From the NCBI RefSeq assembly GCF_019802055.1, contig NZ_JAHVHW010000004.1, positions 772,478-836,477 on the forward strand: a stretch of 64,000 nt of DNA, written 5' to 3'. Positions 9,924 to 19,968 of this stretch are shown here, piece by piece. The notes beneath the pieces are model-generated. The model did no database searches and was not told where the DNA came from. It was given only the letters and a program-made list of their open reading frames with translations. Positions within the stretch are counted from its first letter, which is position 1; each line of letters begins with the position of its first letter. This DNA is from Ferrimonas balearica (lineage in GTDB: Bacteria > Pseudomonadota > Gammaproteobacteria > Enterobacterales > Shewanellaceae). The translations under genes and the position numbers were made by a program.

Positions 9924-10385
9924 TTAAAACGGCTGACGGGCGAGATCCTGGGTGGTGAGGGTCACCCCCAGTTGGCGGTAATGGGCGAATCGTCTTCGCG
10001 CCTGCGCCTTGGCCTGCTCGTCAGCCGGGACAAAATCGATAATGTGGGCGAATTGTACCGCAAAATTGGGCACCTCGGGCGCGAGGTTGATCAACAACGC
10101 ACGATTTACCGGCAGAGGGGCATTGGGGTTGGCCCAACCTATCTCTACCGGGGCGCCACCCTGAGGGCCCTCCCCCACCAGATTGTGGGGAATAAAGCTG
10201 TCTGGCTCGAACTGCCACAACTGCTCATCCAGGGCCTCAGCATCGGCCTGGCTGGCGCAGTACAGGTACACCCGCTGGCCTTTGCGGTAGGCGCGGGCGG
10301 CAGCCTGACAGGCGATATCCGCCGGGCGGTCAACCCTAGCGGAGTCGCTGCCGTCGGGCAAGAGATAGAAAGTGGCGTTGGCCAT
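9924..10385 (-). CDS. holC: DNA polymerase III chi subunit
   Basis: HolC joins psi (HolD) in the clamp-loader complex and links the replisome to SSB. The 153-aa length is typical. Family features are the start [10 protein letters not shown], the central [19 protein letters not shown] segment (helicase-like fold) and the C-terminal HIIDFVP...[10 protein letters not shown] segment. It lies between pepA and valS, as in many gammaproteobacteria. A hairpin terminator sits between pepA and this gene, so part of its expression may come from read-through or from a local promoter. Confidence 0.95.
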   Translation of the reverse strand: MANATFYLLPDGSDSARVDRPADIACQAAARAYRKGQRVYLYCASQADAEALDEQLWQFEPDSFIPHNLVGEGPQGGAPVEIGWANPNAPLPVNRALLINLAPEVPNFAVQFAHIIDFVPADEQAKAQARRRFAHYRQLGVTLTTQDLARQPF

Positions 10386-10399
10386 GCTGTTCCCCAGAA

Positions 10400-10430
10400 A
10401 AACAAAAGGCGGAGCCGTTGCTCCGCCTTA
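10400..10430 (-). terminator. Terminator between pepA and holC
   Basis: AAGGCGGAG and CTCCGCCTT form a perfect 9-bp stem with a CCGTTG loop at 10407-10429. On the minus strand it is followed by TTGTTTTTC, so it ends pepA transcripts at least in part. Confidence 0.75.
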
Positions 10431-10458
10431 CATTGTACCGATGGCGGTGCGCCGGTCG

Positions 10459-11967
10459 TTACTCTTGATCCACCACGCCAGCGCGGTTGATCAGGAACTG
10501 AGTCAGGATCGGCACCGGACGACCGGTAGAGCCTTTGTCCTTGCCGCTGTTCCAGGCAGTACCGGCCACATCCAGGTGGGCCCAGTGGTACTTCTTGGTG
10601 AAGCGGGACAGGAACGCGGCCGCGGTGATGGTGCCTGCCGGGCGTCCACCGATGTTGGCCATGTCCGCGAACGGGCTCTCGATCTGCTCCTGGTACTCAT
10701 CCCACAGCGGCAGGCGCCAGCAGCGGTCACCGGAGGCATCACCGGCGTTCTGCAGCTCATGAGCCAGGGCGTTGTGGTTGGACAGCAGGCCGGAGGCATG
10801 CTTGCCCAACGCGATCACACAGGCACCGGTCAGGGTGGCAGTGTCGATCACCAGTTCCGGATCGAAACGCTCAACGTAGGTCAGCACATCACACAGCACC
10901 AGACGGCCTTCGGCGTCGGTGTTGAGCACTTCGATGGTCTGGCCGGACATGGAGGTCAGGATGTCACCCGGGCGGTAGGACTTGCCGTCCGGCATGTTCT
11001 CACAGCCCGCCAGGATTGCGACCACGTTGATCGGCAAGTCCAGTTCACACAGGGACTTCACCACACCGATAACGCCAGCAGCGCCACCCATGTCGTACTT
11101 CATCTCGTCCATCCCTTCGCCGGGCTTGAGGCTGATGCCGCCGGAATCGAAGGTCAGGCCCTTACCAATCAGCACGATCGGCTTCTGCTCGGAATCCGGT
11201 GCGCCTTGGTATTTGAGGATGGTCATCATGGACTCGTTTTCAGAGCCACGACCCACGGCCAGATAGGAGTGCATCCCCAGATCGGCCATCTCCTCTTCAC
11301 CCACGATCTGCACAGACAGCTTCTCGTACTGCTCCGCCATCTGGCGGCCCTGGCTGGCCAGGTACGCGGGGTTACAGATGTTCGGCGGCATATTGGCCAC
11401 GTCACGGCACAGCTTGGTGCCAGCCGCCACGCCCAGACCATGCTGGATCGCCTGCTCACCGATGGTGAGGTCACGGCGGGTGGGGACGTTGAACACCATC
11501 TTACGCAGAGGACGACGGGTTTCGTCCTTCTTGCTCTTCATCACGTCGAAGGTGTACAGGCTGGACTGAGTGGTCTCTACCGCCTGACGCACCTTCCAGT
11601 AGGTGTCACGACCCTTAACGTGCAGTTCGGTCAGGAAGCACACCGCTTCCATGGAACCGGTTTCGTTCAGGGTGCTGATGGTCTTGGCGATGATCTGCTT
11701 GTACTGGCGCTCATCCAGCTCACGCTCTTTACCGCAGCCGACCAGCAGGACGCGCTCAGACAAAACATTGGGAACATGGTGCAGCAACAGCATCTGGCCG
11801 GGCTTGCCTTCCAGATCACCGCGACGCAGCAAGTTGCTGATGTAACCGTCGCTGATCTTATCCAGTTGCTCCCCTACCGCCGACAGGCGGCGCGGCTCAA
11901 AGACTCCGACAACAATGCACGCGCTGCGTTGCTTTTCTGGGCTGCCGCTTTTTACACTGAACTCCAT
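10459..11967 (-). CDS. pepA: Cytosol aminopeptidase (leucyl aminopeptidase, M17)
   Basis: Removes N-terminal amino acids from peptides; in E. coli the same protein also binds DNA for Xer recombination at cer and for carAB regulation. The 502-aa length and the M17 signature NTDAEGRL (around residue 349) identify the family, together with metal ligands in [13 protein letters not shown] and MKYDMGGAA. The start ATG is five bases after AGGAG. It is transcribed away from lptF; this divergent pair is conserved in enteric bacteria. Confidence 0.97.
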   Translation of the reverse strand: MEFSVKSGSPEKQRSACIVVGVFEPRRLSAVGEQLDKISDGYISNLLRRGDLEGKPGQMLLLHHVPNVLSERVLLVGCGKERELDERQYKQIIAKTISTLNETGSMEAVCFLTELHVKGRDTYWKVRQAVETTQSSLYTFDVMKSKKDETRRPLRKMVFNVPTRRDLTIGEQAIQHGLGVAAGTKLCRDVANMPPNICNPAYLASQGRQMAEQYEKLSVQIVGEEEMADLGMHSYLAVGRGSENESMMTILKYQGAPDSEQKPIVLIGKGLTFDSGGISLKPGEGMDEMKYDMGGAAGVIGVVKSLCELDLPINVVAILAGCENMPDGKSYRPGDILTSMSGQTIEVLNTDAEGRLVLCDVLTYVERFDPELVIDTATLTGACVIALGKHASGLLSNHNALAHELQNAGDASGDRCWRLPLWDEYQEQIESPFADMANIGGRPAGTITAAAFLSRFTKKYHWAHLDVAGTAWNSGKDKGSTGRPVPILTQFLINRAGVVDQE

Positions 11968-12202
11968 GGCGTCTCCTGGTTCTTAAAGACATTGCCTTTT
12001 TATTGTTGGATAATGATCCCTTTGTTGACACTTAGGCTGCCGAATCCGGCAACCCCTTGAACTCTCAGAATAGTCCGTTCGGACGGCACTTTTCGGCTTT
12101 CAGTAGCCCTGAGATTGTTCAAAAAGTATCAAAAGTAACTAGTTTACTTAAAAAACAAGCTGTTTCCAGAGAAATTACAAGTTTACTAAGCGGACACCGG
12201 CC

Positions 12203-13321
12203 TTGATCATCTTTAGGTACCTGCTGAAAGAAGCCCTCAGAGCGCAAATCGCGGTCCTGGCCGTACTGGTGACGATTTTCATCAGTCAGCAATTTGTGAA
12301 AATTTTGGCCGACGCGGCCGAAGGCCAGTTTCCTGGCAAATTGGTGGCCACTCTGCTGGCCCTCAACATGCCGGAACTGCTCTCCCTGATCCTTCCCCTC
12401 TCCCTGTTCCTGGGCGTCATGATGGCGCATGGGCGGATGTATGCTGACAGCGAGATGACCGTACTCCACGCGGTCGGCGTGTCGGAGTGGTACGTCACCC
12501 GGGTCACGCTGGTGCTGGCCTTTATCATGGCGTTGATCTCCGGAGCCACCGCCATCTATGTGGCGCCCTGGGCCAAAGAGACCGAATACCAGGTGCTGGA
12601 GAAAGCCGAGTCCGAGGCGGGCCTGGCGGCTCTGGTGCAGGGTCGGTTCCAGCGCGCGGCCAACGGCAAAGCGGTGATTTACGTCGAGGGCCTCTCCAAA
12701 GGCAAGCTGGACAAGGTGTTTGTCGCCCAGATGCCGGAGAAGGAGGACCCGGAAGGGGAAACCGCTCTGGTACTGGCACGTGGCGGCCGCATTGTGGAAG
12801 GCGCCGACGGTTCACAGCGTCTGCAGCTGCTGGACGGTAACCGTTTCAGCGGCGTCCTGAACCAGAAGGAGTACAACCTGGTTCAGTTTGGCGAGTACGA
12901 GATGGAGATTAAGTCCCAGGAAGCGGCCCACAAGCGCCGCAAACTGTCGGCCTACTCCATGACCCAACTGCTGGACGAGGGCAGCCCCGACGCCTGGGCT
13001 GAGATCCACTGGCGTCTGGCGGTGCCGATTGCGCTGCCGCTGCTGACCCTGATTGCCGTCCCCATGTCCCGGGTTAACGTGCGTCAGGGCAAGTTCGCCA
13101 AGATGCTGCCCGCCATCCTAATCTACCTGGGTTACTTCGGCCTGCTGATGGCGGGACGTAAGGCGATTGAGAACGGCGCGATTCCGCCGATTCTCGGACT
13201 CTGGTGGATCCACCTTTCCGCTCTGATCATCGGTATCGTGCTGATTGGCCGGGGTCGTCCGGCGTGGCGCAAATGGGTGCATGCCCTGCGTTGGAAGCGT
13301 CATAAGGAGGTGGAGGCATGA
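12203..13321 (+). CDS. lptF: LPS export permease LptF
   Basis: LptF is one of two transmembrane partners (with LptG) of the LptB2FG ABC transporter that extracts lipopolysaccharide from the inner membrane. The 372-aa protein has N-terminal transmembrane helices, a periplasmic beta-jellyroll domain in the middle and C-terminal helices. The N-terminus IIFRYLLKEALRAQ aligns with E. coli LptF IIIRYLVRETLKSQ, which fixes a TTG start at 12203; no good Shine-Dalgarno is seen. The gene overlaps lptG by ATGA, so the two are translationally coupled. Confidence 0.95.
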   Translation: MIIFRYLLKEALRAQIAVLAVLVTIFISQQFVKILADAAEGQFPGKLVATLLALNMPELLSLILPLSLFLGVMMAHGRMYADSEMTVLHAVGVSEWYVTRVTLVLAFIMALISGATAIYVAPWAKETEYQVLEKAESEAGLAALVQGRFQRAANGKAVIYVEGLSKGKLDKVFVAQMPEKEDPEGETALVLARGGRIVEGADGSQRLQLLDGNRFSGVLNQKEYNLVQFGEYEMEIKSQEAAHKRRKLSAYSMTQLLDEGSPDAWAEIHWRLAVPIALPLLTLIAVPMSRVNVRQGKFAKMLPAILIYLGYFGLLMAGRKAIENGAIPPILGLWWIHLSALIIGIVLIGRGRPAWRKWVHALRWKRHKEVEA

Positions 13322-14382
13322 TCCGCATTCTCGACCTCTATATTGCCCGCACCATTATCAACACCTCGGCACTCTGTCTGTTGGTGCTGACCGGCCTGTC
13401 GGGACTGATCAAATTCGTTGACCAGCTTCGCCTGGTGGGCCGGGGCGATTTCACCACTTGGGACGTGGCGCTGTACGTGCTGTTCCTGGTGCCCCGTGAT
13501 ATCGAGATGTTCTTCCCCATCGCCGCCATGCTGGGAGCCCTGATCGGCATGGGCATGCTGGCCTCCAGCTCCGAGCTGGTGGTGATGCAGGCCGCTGGCC
13601 TCTCCCGCCTCAACATCGCCGCGTCGGTGATGAAGACGGCGGTACCACTGATGATCGTGGCGATGCTGATTGGCGAGTACCTGGCACCGGTGTCGGAGCA
13701 AACCGCCCGGGAGATGCGGGCCCAGAAAACCTCGGGAGGGAGCCTGATCAGCTCCAGTACCGGCACCTGGGCCAAAGATGGCGAGCTGTTCGTCAACATC
13801 ACCGAAGTGCAGGACGCCAAGACGCTGAAAGGGGTCACCATCTACCGCTTCGACGGCGAGAATCTGCTGCGTGAGATCACCTACGCCGAACAGGGCCGTT
13901 ACGATGGCACGGCCTGGCGTCTGCTGGACGTCACCGAGACCGACCTCACCGATAAGCAGGTGAGCACCCTGCAGCGGGACGAACTGAACTGGCGCTCGAC
14001 CCTGACCCCGGACAAGTTGCAGGTGGTTACCGTAAAACCGGAGGGGCTATCGATTGAGGGCCTGCTCGACTACGTGGACTACCTCAAGGCTAACCGGCAG
14101 GACACCACCCGTTATGAGCTGGCGCTGTGGCGTAAGGTGGCTCAGCCCATCACCGTTGGCGTGATGATGATGCTGGCCCTCTCCTTCATCTTCGGGCCGC
14201 TGCGCACCGTGACCATGGGGGCCCGGGTGCTGCTCGGGGTGATCACCGGCTTCAGTTTCTACATCGCCAACGAGATCTTCGGCCCCATGAGTCTGGTGAT
14301 GGGATTGCCCACCTTCCTCGGAGCGATGCTGCCCAGTATTCTGTTTGCCATCGCCGCCTTCATATTGCTGCAGAGGCGATAG
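13318..14382 (+). CDS. lptG: LPS export permease LptG
   Basis: Second membrane subunit of the LptB2FG lipopolysaccharide exporter, 354 aa. It has the same architecture as LptF: about three N-terminal transmembrane helices, a periplasmic domain (about residues 125-265) and three C-terminal helices. The ATG at 13318 overlaps the lptF TGA, and GGAGGTGGAG upstream of it provides the ribosome-binding site. A strong bidirectional terminator follows. Confidence 0.95.
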   Translation: MIRILDLYIARTIINTSALCLLVLTGLSGLIKFVDQLRLVGRGDFTTWDVALYVLFLVPRDIEMFFPIAAMLGALIGMGMLASSSELVVMQAAGLSRLNIAASVMKTAVPLMIVAMLIGEYLAPVSEQTAREMRAQKTSGGSLISSSTGTWAKDGELFVNITEVQDAKTLKGVTIYRFDGENLLREITYAEQGRYDGTAWRLLDVTETDLTDKQVSTLQRDELNWRSTLTPDKLQVVTVKPEGLSIEGLLDYVDYLKANRQDTTRYELALWRKVAQPITVGVMMMLALSFIFGPLRTVTMGARVLLGVITGFSFYIANEIFGPMSLVMGLPTFLGAMLPSILFAIAAFILLQRR

Positions 14383-14390
14383 CTGAACAC

Positions 14391-14424
14391 AAAAAAACGC
14401 CCCCAAATCGGGGGCGTTTTTTTA
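14391..14424. terminator. Bidirectional terminator between lptG and gspB
   Basis: AACGCCCCC and GGGGGCGTT enclose AAATC, with A7 before and T7 after the stem. It can serve lptFG on the plus strand and gspAB on the minus strand. Confidence 0.9.
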
Positions 14425-14450
14425 TGCCGTAAACTCCGGACGTTTCCGTC

Positions 14451-15245
14451 TCAAAGGCTGCCGAGAGCGGGCACCCGGAAGCGCTGCCCATCCATCTCCA
14501 GCACCACTTCACTGGGGAGGATCTCCGCCACTGAGAGCCCAGGTGCGGCTTCATCCCCCTCCTGCAACTCACGTCCATTGGCGCGCAGCCAGCGGGAACC
14601 CGGATCAGTCGCATAGACGTGCGCGGTGATCTCCACATCCGGGATCCGCTTCTGGAACGCCCAAGGCATCTGGCCCAGTTTGGGCAGGTCCTCCGATTTA
14701 ACCTCAATCGGTTCCGCAACCTCGGGCTCAGGTTGAGACCGAGCCACCACCTCAGCCTGATTCAGATTGGCCAGTTCACCGTCCGCTCCCATATCCATCA
14801 GGGCTTGCTGCAGTGCCGCCATCAGCGCCGGATTGGCTTGCATCTCTTCCGGCAGGGGGTCTGCTGCGTCCGGCACAATCGTCGGCGTTGAATCGGTCGC
14901 CTCCGGCGCCATCGCCACTTCGATGGGGGTAGCCACACCGGGGACAGCGATCGTCTGCACCTCCAGCTGCGGCTCGCGACGGGCCGCATCAAGAGGCGTC
15001 GGCACAGGCAGAGGCTGATGCTCCGCCAGTACCAGCAGAGATGGCTCCGCAACCGCCACCGGCGACTCCGTGGCGCCCGGCAGGGTCAGATACCCGACCG
15101 CAGCACCGATGGCCAGATTCAACACCGGCAGTCCCCAGTGCCAGGGACGGCGGCGGGGACGACGAGAAGGCATCACCGGCGTCAGTGCCGGATCCTGAGA
15201 TTCCGCCTGGCGGGCGCGACGCACTGCATCCAGTAGCATTGACAT
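14451..15245 (-). CDS. gspB: General secretion pathway protein GspB
   Basis: Inner-membrane partner of GspA that helps insert the type II secretin through peptidoglycan. The 264-aa protein has a short cytoplasmic N-terminus (MSMLLDAVRRARQAE), one transmembrane helix at about residues 37-56, a long Pro/Ala/Glu-rich periplasmic linker, and a C-terminal GspB domain with the characteristic ITAHVYATDPGSRWLRANG and LQEGDEAAPGL segments. Its ATG overlaps the gspA stop as TGATG. Exported clients of type II secretion are probably encoded nearby (GlyGly-CTERM proteins at 1-5.3 kb). Confidence 0.9.
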   Translation of the reverse strand: MSMLLDAVRRARQAESQDPALTPVMPSRRPRRRPWHWGLPVLNLAIGAAVGYLTLPGATESPVAVAEPSLLVLAEHQPLPVPTPLDAARREPQLEVQTIAVPGVATPIEVAMAPEATDSTPTIVPDAADPLPEEMQANPALMAALQQALMDMGADGELANLNQAEVVARSQPEPEVAEPIEVKSEDLPKLGQMPWAFQKRIPDVEITAHVYATDPGSRWLRANGRELQEGDEAAPGLSVAEILPSEVVLEMDGQRFRVPALGSL

Positions 15246-16783
15246 CAGTTGCCCTCCTTAAGACGAGGCCCATCCACTGCAGCCAAAAGGCTCAGTCGCT
15301 CCAGGGTCTGGCGTCCGGCCAAGCCATCGATCTCCAGCCCCTGTTGGCGCTGGAAGGTGCGAAGGTCGGACTCCAGCTGCCGGTCAAACCGGTTCAGCAA
15401 TCGGGCCGAACGGGCCTGAACCTGGGCCAGACGGTTCTCCAGCCACTGCACTTGCGCCCCGGCGCTGTCAGGGCCGATAAGCCCAGGCAGACTGGCTGGC
15501 GGTGCCCACAACAGGGTGTAGGTGCCCCGATAGTGCTCCTCTAGCCAGGAGCGGGGAGCCCAGAACTGCTGCTCACCCAGCGCCATAAGGTAGCGATCGT
15601 CTTCAGCACCAAGCAAAGTGCCGTAGTAAACCCGGTTGGTATCGCTGGAGAGGCTGATCACCGCAGGGCGGTTCAGCGTTAACAGCTGGTCGAGGTCGCC
15701 GCGGGCCCCTTCACAGGCCAGCCCACGCAACTCGGCAAATCGACAGGGCAGCTCAGCCGGAACCGGCTCACCCCAGTGGTGGAACAGCGCCTGGAACGCG
15801 ATCAGTTCGCGGCCCTGAGTCGGGATCCACGCCGCCAGATCCACTTCCGGTGCCTTGACGGTCGGTGCAGGGACACTGGCCTGGGCGTCCGGAAGCAGAA
15901 GCCGGGTTGTTCCAAAACCCAATACGGCAGTGAGCACTGAGAGCGCCGCCACGGCGCCCCAGGGTCGCCCCTTGGGCTTGGCATCCAGCACCTCAACGGC
16001 CGCCGAGGACACATCATCGGCGTCGATCATCGGCTTTTGCGCACCATAACCGCCCATCAGTGCCCGCTCCGCCAGCAGGTTGATAACCCGAGGCACGCCG
16101 CCACTGTACTGGTGCAGCGCCTTGATGGCAGACGACTTGAACAGGGGCTGGCTGCGCCCGGCCACGTGCAGGCGGTGGTTTACGTAGGCCGCCACATCCT
16201 CCCGCCCCAGGGGCAGCAGGTGGTAACGTGCGGTAATACGCTGGGCCAACTGGCGCAACTCCTGCCGCTTTAGCAGCGCCTGCAGCTCAGGCTGACCGAT
16301 AAGAATCACCTGCAACAGTTTGCGGGTATCGGTCTCCAGGTTGGTCAGCAGACGAAGTTGCTCCAGCACCTCAGGCTTGAGGTGCTGTGCTTCATCGATC
16401 ACCATCACGGTGCGCCGGCCACGTTCGTGGTTCTCGGTCAGAAACGCGCTGATGCAGTCGGTTAACTGCTTCAGGGTCGGGCCCTCGGGATAGGCGATCT
16501 TCAGCTCGTCACAGAGCGTGGCGAGCAGTTCCGATTCGGTCAGGGCCGGATTGAGAATAAACGCCAAATCGGTATCTTCCGGCAGTTGCGCCAGCAGGCT
16601 GCGGGATACCGTGGTTTTGCCGGTGCCGACCTCGCCGGTCAGCAGCACAAAACCGCCATTTTCACCCAACCCGTAGGTCAGGTGGGCAAGCGCCTCCCGG
16701 TGGCGATCACTTAAAAACAGAAACGCGGGGTTGGGGGCGATGGAGAAGGGGCTCTGTGTGAACCCGTAAAACCCTTTATACAT
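15245..16783 (-). CDS. gspA: General secretion pathway ATPase GspA (ExeA-like)
   Basis: AAA-type ATPase that binds peptidoglycan and, with GspB, supports secretin assembly. The N-terminal ATPase domain has Walker A GEVGTGKTT (residues 50-58) and Walker B VMVIDEAQHL. A transmembrane helix follows at about residues 275-295. A C-terminal peptidoglycan-binding domain (FQRQQGLEIDGLAGRQT) lies in the periplasm. I use the ATG at 16783 (MYKGFYGF), which has GGAG upstream and matches the family start; an in-frame ATG at 16798 has no ribosome-binding site. Confidence 0.92.
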   Translation of the reverse strand: MYKGFYGFTQSPFSIAPNPAFLFLSDRHREALAHLTYGLGENGGFVLLTGEVGTGKTTVSRSLLAQLPEDTDLAFILNPALTESELLATLCDELKIAYPEGPTLKQLTDCISAFLTENHERGRRTVMVIDEAQHLKPEVLEQLRLLTNLETDTRKLLQVILIGQPELQALLKRQELRQLAQRITARYHLLPLGREDVAAYVNHRLHVAGRSQPLFKSSAIKALHQYSGGVPRVINLLAERALMGGYGAQKPMIDADDVSSAAVEVLDAKPKGRPWGAVAALSVLTAVLGFGTTRLLLPDAQASVPAPTVKAPEVDLAAWIPTQGRELIAFQALFHHWGEPVPAELPCRFAELRGLACEGARGDLDQLLTLNRPAVISLSSDTNRVYYGTLLGAEDDRYLMALGEQQFWAPRSWLEEHYRGTYTLLWAPPASLPGLIGPDSAGAQVQWLENRLAQVQARSARLLNRFDRQLESDLRTFQRQQGLEIDGLAGRQTLERLSLLAAVDGPRLKEGN

Positions 16784-16890
16784 GACGCTCCAAAGCATTG
16801 GCAGGGAACGGTTTCAAGGTAAGTGCTAACCCATGGCTTGTCAAAACTCCCCCGGCCTATAATGGCGGTTCTGAGACATAAGGAGACAGC

Positions 16891-18114
16891 GTGAAGATCT
16901 ATCTGGTTGGCGGGGCCGTCCGCGACGAACTTTTGGGCCTGACCGTAAAGGACCGCGATCACCTCGTGGTGGGGGCCAGCGCCGAGCAGATGAGCGCGCT
17001 GGGCTACCGTCAGGTGGGCAAAAGCTTCCCGGTTTTCCTGCACCCCAAAAGTGGTGAGGAGTACGCCTTGGCCCGGACGGAGCGCAAGGCGGGCCATGGT
17101 TATGGCGGCTTTGACTTTGATGCCGCGCCCACCGTCACGCTGGAGGAGGACCTGATCCGCCGTGACCTGACCATCAACGCCATGGCGCAGGATGAGCAGG
17201 GCAATATCTACGACCCCTACGGCGGCCAGGCGGACCTGGCCAATCGCCTGCTGCGCCATGTCTCCGACGCTTTTGTTGAGGACCCGCTCAGGGTGCTGCG
17301 CGTCGCCCGCTTCGCCGCCCGCTTCCACCATCTGGGCTTTACCGTCGCGGAGGAGACCCTGACGCTGATGCAGAAACTCAGCGACAGTGGCGAGTTGGAT
17401 TACCTCAGTGCCGAGCGGGTCTGGCAGGAGACCGAACGGGCGTTGGGCGAACCCAACCCGGAGATCTATTTCCAGGTGTTGAGCCAGTGCCACGCCCTCT
17501 CTCACCTCTTTCCTGAACTCGCCGCCCTGGTGGGTGTGCCCCAACCTGAGCAGTGGCACGGTGGCCTGGACGCATGGGAGCACACCATGAAAGCGCTGAC
17601 CCAGGCGGTCGCTCTGGGTGCCGGTGGCGCTGAGCGCTTCGCGGTACTGGTGCATGATCTCGGCAAAGCCCTGACCCCAGCGGACCAATGGCCCCGTCAT
17701 ATTGGCCATGAGCACGCCGGGCTTCGTCCTATCCGCGCCCTGTGTGAACGCCTGCGGGTGCCCAATGAGTGGCGGGATCTGGCCCTGCTGGTGGGGGAGA
17801 TGCACCTCAACGTGCACCGCGCCCGAGAACTGAAGCCCGCCACACTGGTGCGTCTGTTCGATAAGCTCGATGCCTGGCGTAAGCCCGCTCGTTTTGCCCA
17901 GCTGCTGCGCTGCTGTCAGTGTGATGCCCAGGGGCGCCCCGGGCAGGAATCCACGCCCTACCCAGCCGCCGACTACCTGCAGGCGGCGCTGGCCGAAGCC
18001 AACCGGGTGGCCGTTAAGGATGTGGTGGCGGATGGCTTTAGCGGCGCCGACATCCGCGAAGAGTTGGGCAAGCGCCGCACCGAAGTGCTGGTCCGCTGGA
18101 AAGCGGCGCAATAA
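16891..18114 (+). CDS. cca: CCA tRNA nucleotidyltransferase
   Basis: Adds and repairs the 3'-CCA end of tRNA without a template. The 407-aa protein is of the E. coli type, with a C-terminal HD phosphohydrolase domain. Motifs are GGAVRD (residues 7-12), the DHLVVG segment, RRDLTINAMA and LVHDLGKAL (HD). It starts with GTG at 16891, behind AAGGAGA. It is divergent from gspA and convergent with uppP, sharing a terminator with the latter. The order cca-uppP-folB-plsY-tsaD-rpsU matches enterobacteria. Confidence 0.96.
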   Translation: MKIYLVGGAVRDELLGLTVKDRDHLVVGASAEQMSALGYRQVGKSFPVFLHPKSGEEYALARTERKAGHGYGGFDFDAAPTVTLEEDLIRRDLTINAMAQDEQGNIYDPYGGQADLANRLLRHVSDAFVEDPLRVLRVARFAARFHHLGFTVAEETLTLMQKLSDSGELDYLSAERVWQETERALGEPNPEIYFQVLSQCHALSHLFPELAALVGVPQPEQWHGGLDAWEHTMKALTQAVALGAGGAERFAVLVHDLGKALTPADQWPRHIGHEHAGLRPIRALCERLRVPNEWRDLALLVGEMHLNVHRARELKPATLVRLFDKLDAWRKPARFAQLLRCCQCDAQGRPGQESTPYPAADYLQAALAEANRVAVKDVVADGFSGADIREELGKRRTEVLVRWKAAQ

Positions 18115-18130
18115 GCGCCCGCCGGCAAAC

Positions 18131-18159
18131 AAAAAGGGACGCCATTGGCGTCCCTTTTC
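18131..18159. terminator. Bidirectional terminator between cca and uppP
   Basis: A long perfect stem (AAAAGGGACGCC with GGCGTCCCTTTT) has an ATT loop and A/T tracts on both sides. It lies between two convergent genes and can end both. Confidence 0.9.
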
Positions 18160-18174
18160 TGTGTGTGGCTCTCC

Positions 18175-18969
18175 TTACACAAAGAAGGCGAACAACACCC
18201 CGGCCAGAGCCAGTCGATAGATAACGAAAGGTTTCATGCCCATGCGGCCAATCGCTTTCAAGAACAGGTGGATACAGGCGTAGGCAGAAACAAACGCCAG
18301 AACCGCGCCCAGCAATAGGGGGAACCAGTCCACCGGCTGAGGCTCCTTCATCAGCGTCAGCGTCTCATAGCCCACCGCCGCTGCGGTGATCGGAATCGAC
18401 AGCAGGAAGGAGAAGCGGGCCGCCACCAGACGATTGAAGCCCAGCAGCAACGCTGCGGTGATGGTGGCACCGGAGCGGGATGTACCGGGGATCAGCGCCA
18501 GCATCTGGGCCAGACCAATCAGCAGCGCCAGCTGCCAGGTCACATCCGCCATGGTGCGTCGCTCACTGGCGGTCGCATCGGCGTACCACAGCAGCAAACC
18601 GAAGATCAGCGTGGTGGTGGCGATCACTGTGGTCGAGCGCAGCGTGGTGGAGATGATGTCGTTAAACAGCAATCCGGCCAGTCCGGCGGGGATGGTGGCG
18701 AGGATGATGTACCAGGCCAATCGGCTGGATTCACTGTGCTCACCCGTCAGGGAGACCAGCCAGTGGCGCAGCAGGTTAGAGATGTCCTCACGGAAGTAGA
18801 TCATCACCGCCAGCAGAGTCCCGGCATGGGTGGCCACATCAAAGGCCAGCCCCTGGTCTTCCCAGCCCAGCATCTGAGCAGGCAGGATCAGGTGGGCGGA
18901 ACTGGAGATGGGCAGAAATTCCGTTAAGCCCTGAATGATGGCGAGGATCGCCGCCTGGATCGGATCCAC
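18175..18969 (-). CDS. uppP: Undecaprenyl-diphosphatase
   Basis: Dephosphorylates undecaprenyl pyrophosphate to recycle the cell-wall lipid carrier; integral inner-membrane protein, 264 aa with about eight helices. The BacA/UppP signatures are [13 protein letters not shown] near the N-terminus and [10 protein letters not shown] in the second half. The start codon is GTG at 18969, eight bases after GGAG. It follows folK by 25 bases and is probably co-transcribed with folB-folK. Its overexpression gives bacitracin resistance in E. coli. Confidence 0.96.
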   Translation of the reverse strand: MDPIQAAILAIIQGLTEFLPISSSAHLILPAQMLGWEDQGLAFDVATHAGTLLAVMIYFREDISNLLRHWLVSLTGEHSESSRLAWYIILATIPAGLAGLLFNDIISTTLRSTTVIATTTLIFGLLLWYADATASERRTMADVTWQLALLIGLAQMLALIPGTSRSGATITAALLLGFNRLVAARFSFLLSIPITAAAVGYETLTLMKEPQPVDWFPLLLGAVLAFVSAYACIHLFLKAIGRMGMKPFVIYRLALAGVLFAFFV

Positions 18970-18994
18970 GGGACAAACTCCTTGTTAATACGAA

Positions 18995-19489
18995 TTATGC
19001 AAGCGGCCAGACAAAGGGGACCGGCCAAAGGGATTGCTGGGTCTTATCGTAGGCCTGCCACAAGGCAGCAAGGCTATGAGGTTGTCCCGGCGGCACCAGA
19101 TCGGGTGCCAGCTCGGCCAATGGCCAGAGCACGAAGGCGTTATGGTAGATCTCGGGACGCGGTAACTCCACTGGCGTTTCGCACTGAGTACCGTCATAGA
19201 GAAGCAGATCAATATCCAGAGTACGGGGAGCAAACTTCTTGGCGCCCCGCGCCCGGCCGTGAGCCTGCTCGATCGCCTTAAAGGTAGTCACCACCTCAGC
19301 AATGGATTGATCGGTTTCCGCCCGGGCCACCAGGTTCAGAAAGTTGTCGCCCTCGAAACCCACGGCTTCCGACTCAAACACGCTGGAAAGGGTCAGATTG
19401 CGATAGTGATTCGCCAGATCATCCAGGCCTTTGCGAATGTGGGCGTCAGCCTCAATGTTGCTGCCCAGGCTGATGTAGATAACGGCCAT
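18995..19489 (-). CDS. folK: 2-amino-4-hydroxy-6-hydroxymethyldihydropteridine pyrophosphokinase
   Basis: Transfers pyrophosphate from ATP to 6-hydroxymethyl-dihydropterin in folate synthesis. The 164-aa length is normal. Motifs include YISLGSNIEADAHI at the N-terminus and GRARGAKKFAPRTLDIDLLLYDG with the conserved Arg and Asp residues that bind ATP and magnesium. It begins two bases after the stop of folB, which makes the product-precursor enzyme, so the pair forms a folate operon. Confidence 0.95.
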   Translation of the reverse strand: MAVIYISLGSNIEADAHIRKGLDDLANHYRNLTLSSVFESEAVGFEGDNFLNLVARAETDQSIAEVVTTFKAIEQAHGRARGAKKFAPRTLDIDLLLYDGTQCETPVELPRPEIYHNAFVLWPLAELAPDLVPPGQPHSLAALWQAYDKTQQSLWPVPFVWPLA

Positions 19490-19491
19490 GC

Positions 19492-19848
19492 TCAGAAGCT
19501 TCCACGCTGGATCTGAACACCCACAGTGCGGGCGTTCGCCACCGCACCCGGTTTGCTGACCCGAACCCGTACTCCGGCGACCTGGAAATCCTTAAGGATC
19601 AGCGCAGCAACCTTTTCTGCCACCGTCTCCACCAGTTCGTGGGGGTGGTCCTGCACCAGTGCGGTCACCGCCTTGGAAACGGTGTCATAGCAGAGCGCCT
19701 TGCTGTAATCGTCAGCCTCGGCCGCCGCGCGGTTGTCCCAGGCCATCTCCAGATCCAGCACAAGCGTCTGACGGATCTGCTTTTCCCACTCGAAGACGCC
19801 GATCACGGCCTGACATTCGAGTCCCTGGATAAATACCTGGTCGGTCAT
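19492..19848 (-). CDS. folB: Dihydroneopterin aldolase
   Basis: Converts 7,8-dihydroneopterin to 6-hydroxymethyl-dihydropterin and glycolaldehyde in the folate pathway. The 118-aa protein has the family start VFIQGLECQAVIGVFEWEKQIRQ, with the conserved Glu and Arg of the active site, and a central LVETVAEKVAALILKDF segment. It is the first gene of a folB-folK-uppP unit and diverges from plsY over a 120-bp gap. Confidence 0.94.
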   Translation of the reverse strand: MTDQVFIQGLECQAVIGVFEWEKQIRQTLVLDLEMAWDNRAAAEADDYSKALCYDTVSKAVTALVQDHPHELVETVAEKVAALILKDFQVAGVRVRVSKPGAVANARTVGVQIQRGSF

Positions 19849-19968
19849 GTTGTTACTGGCGCTCCCGCTGAGGGTCAGATACCCTAGTTCGATTGGACGA
19901 ACGGAGGAAGGAACCCCCGTTTGGGCGTCGGATGATAGCGTAACTGACTGGGGGAAAAAAGCGCAGAA

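Noticed and set aside
14500..15200. Plus-strand frames opposite gspB
   Set aside because: They are Arg/His-rich shadows; gspB is supported by its domain and by TGATG coupling to gspA.
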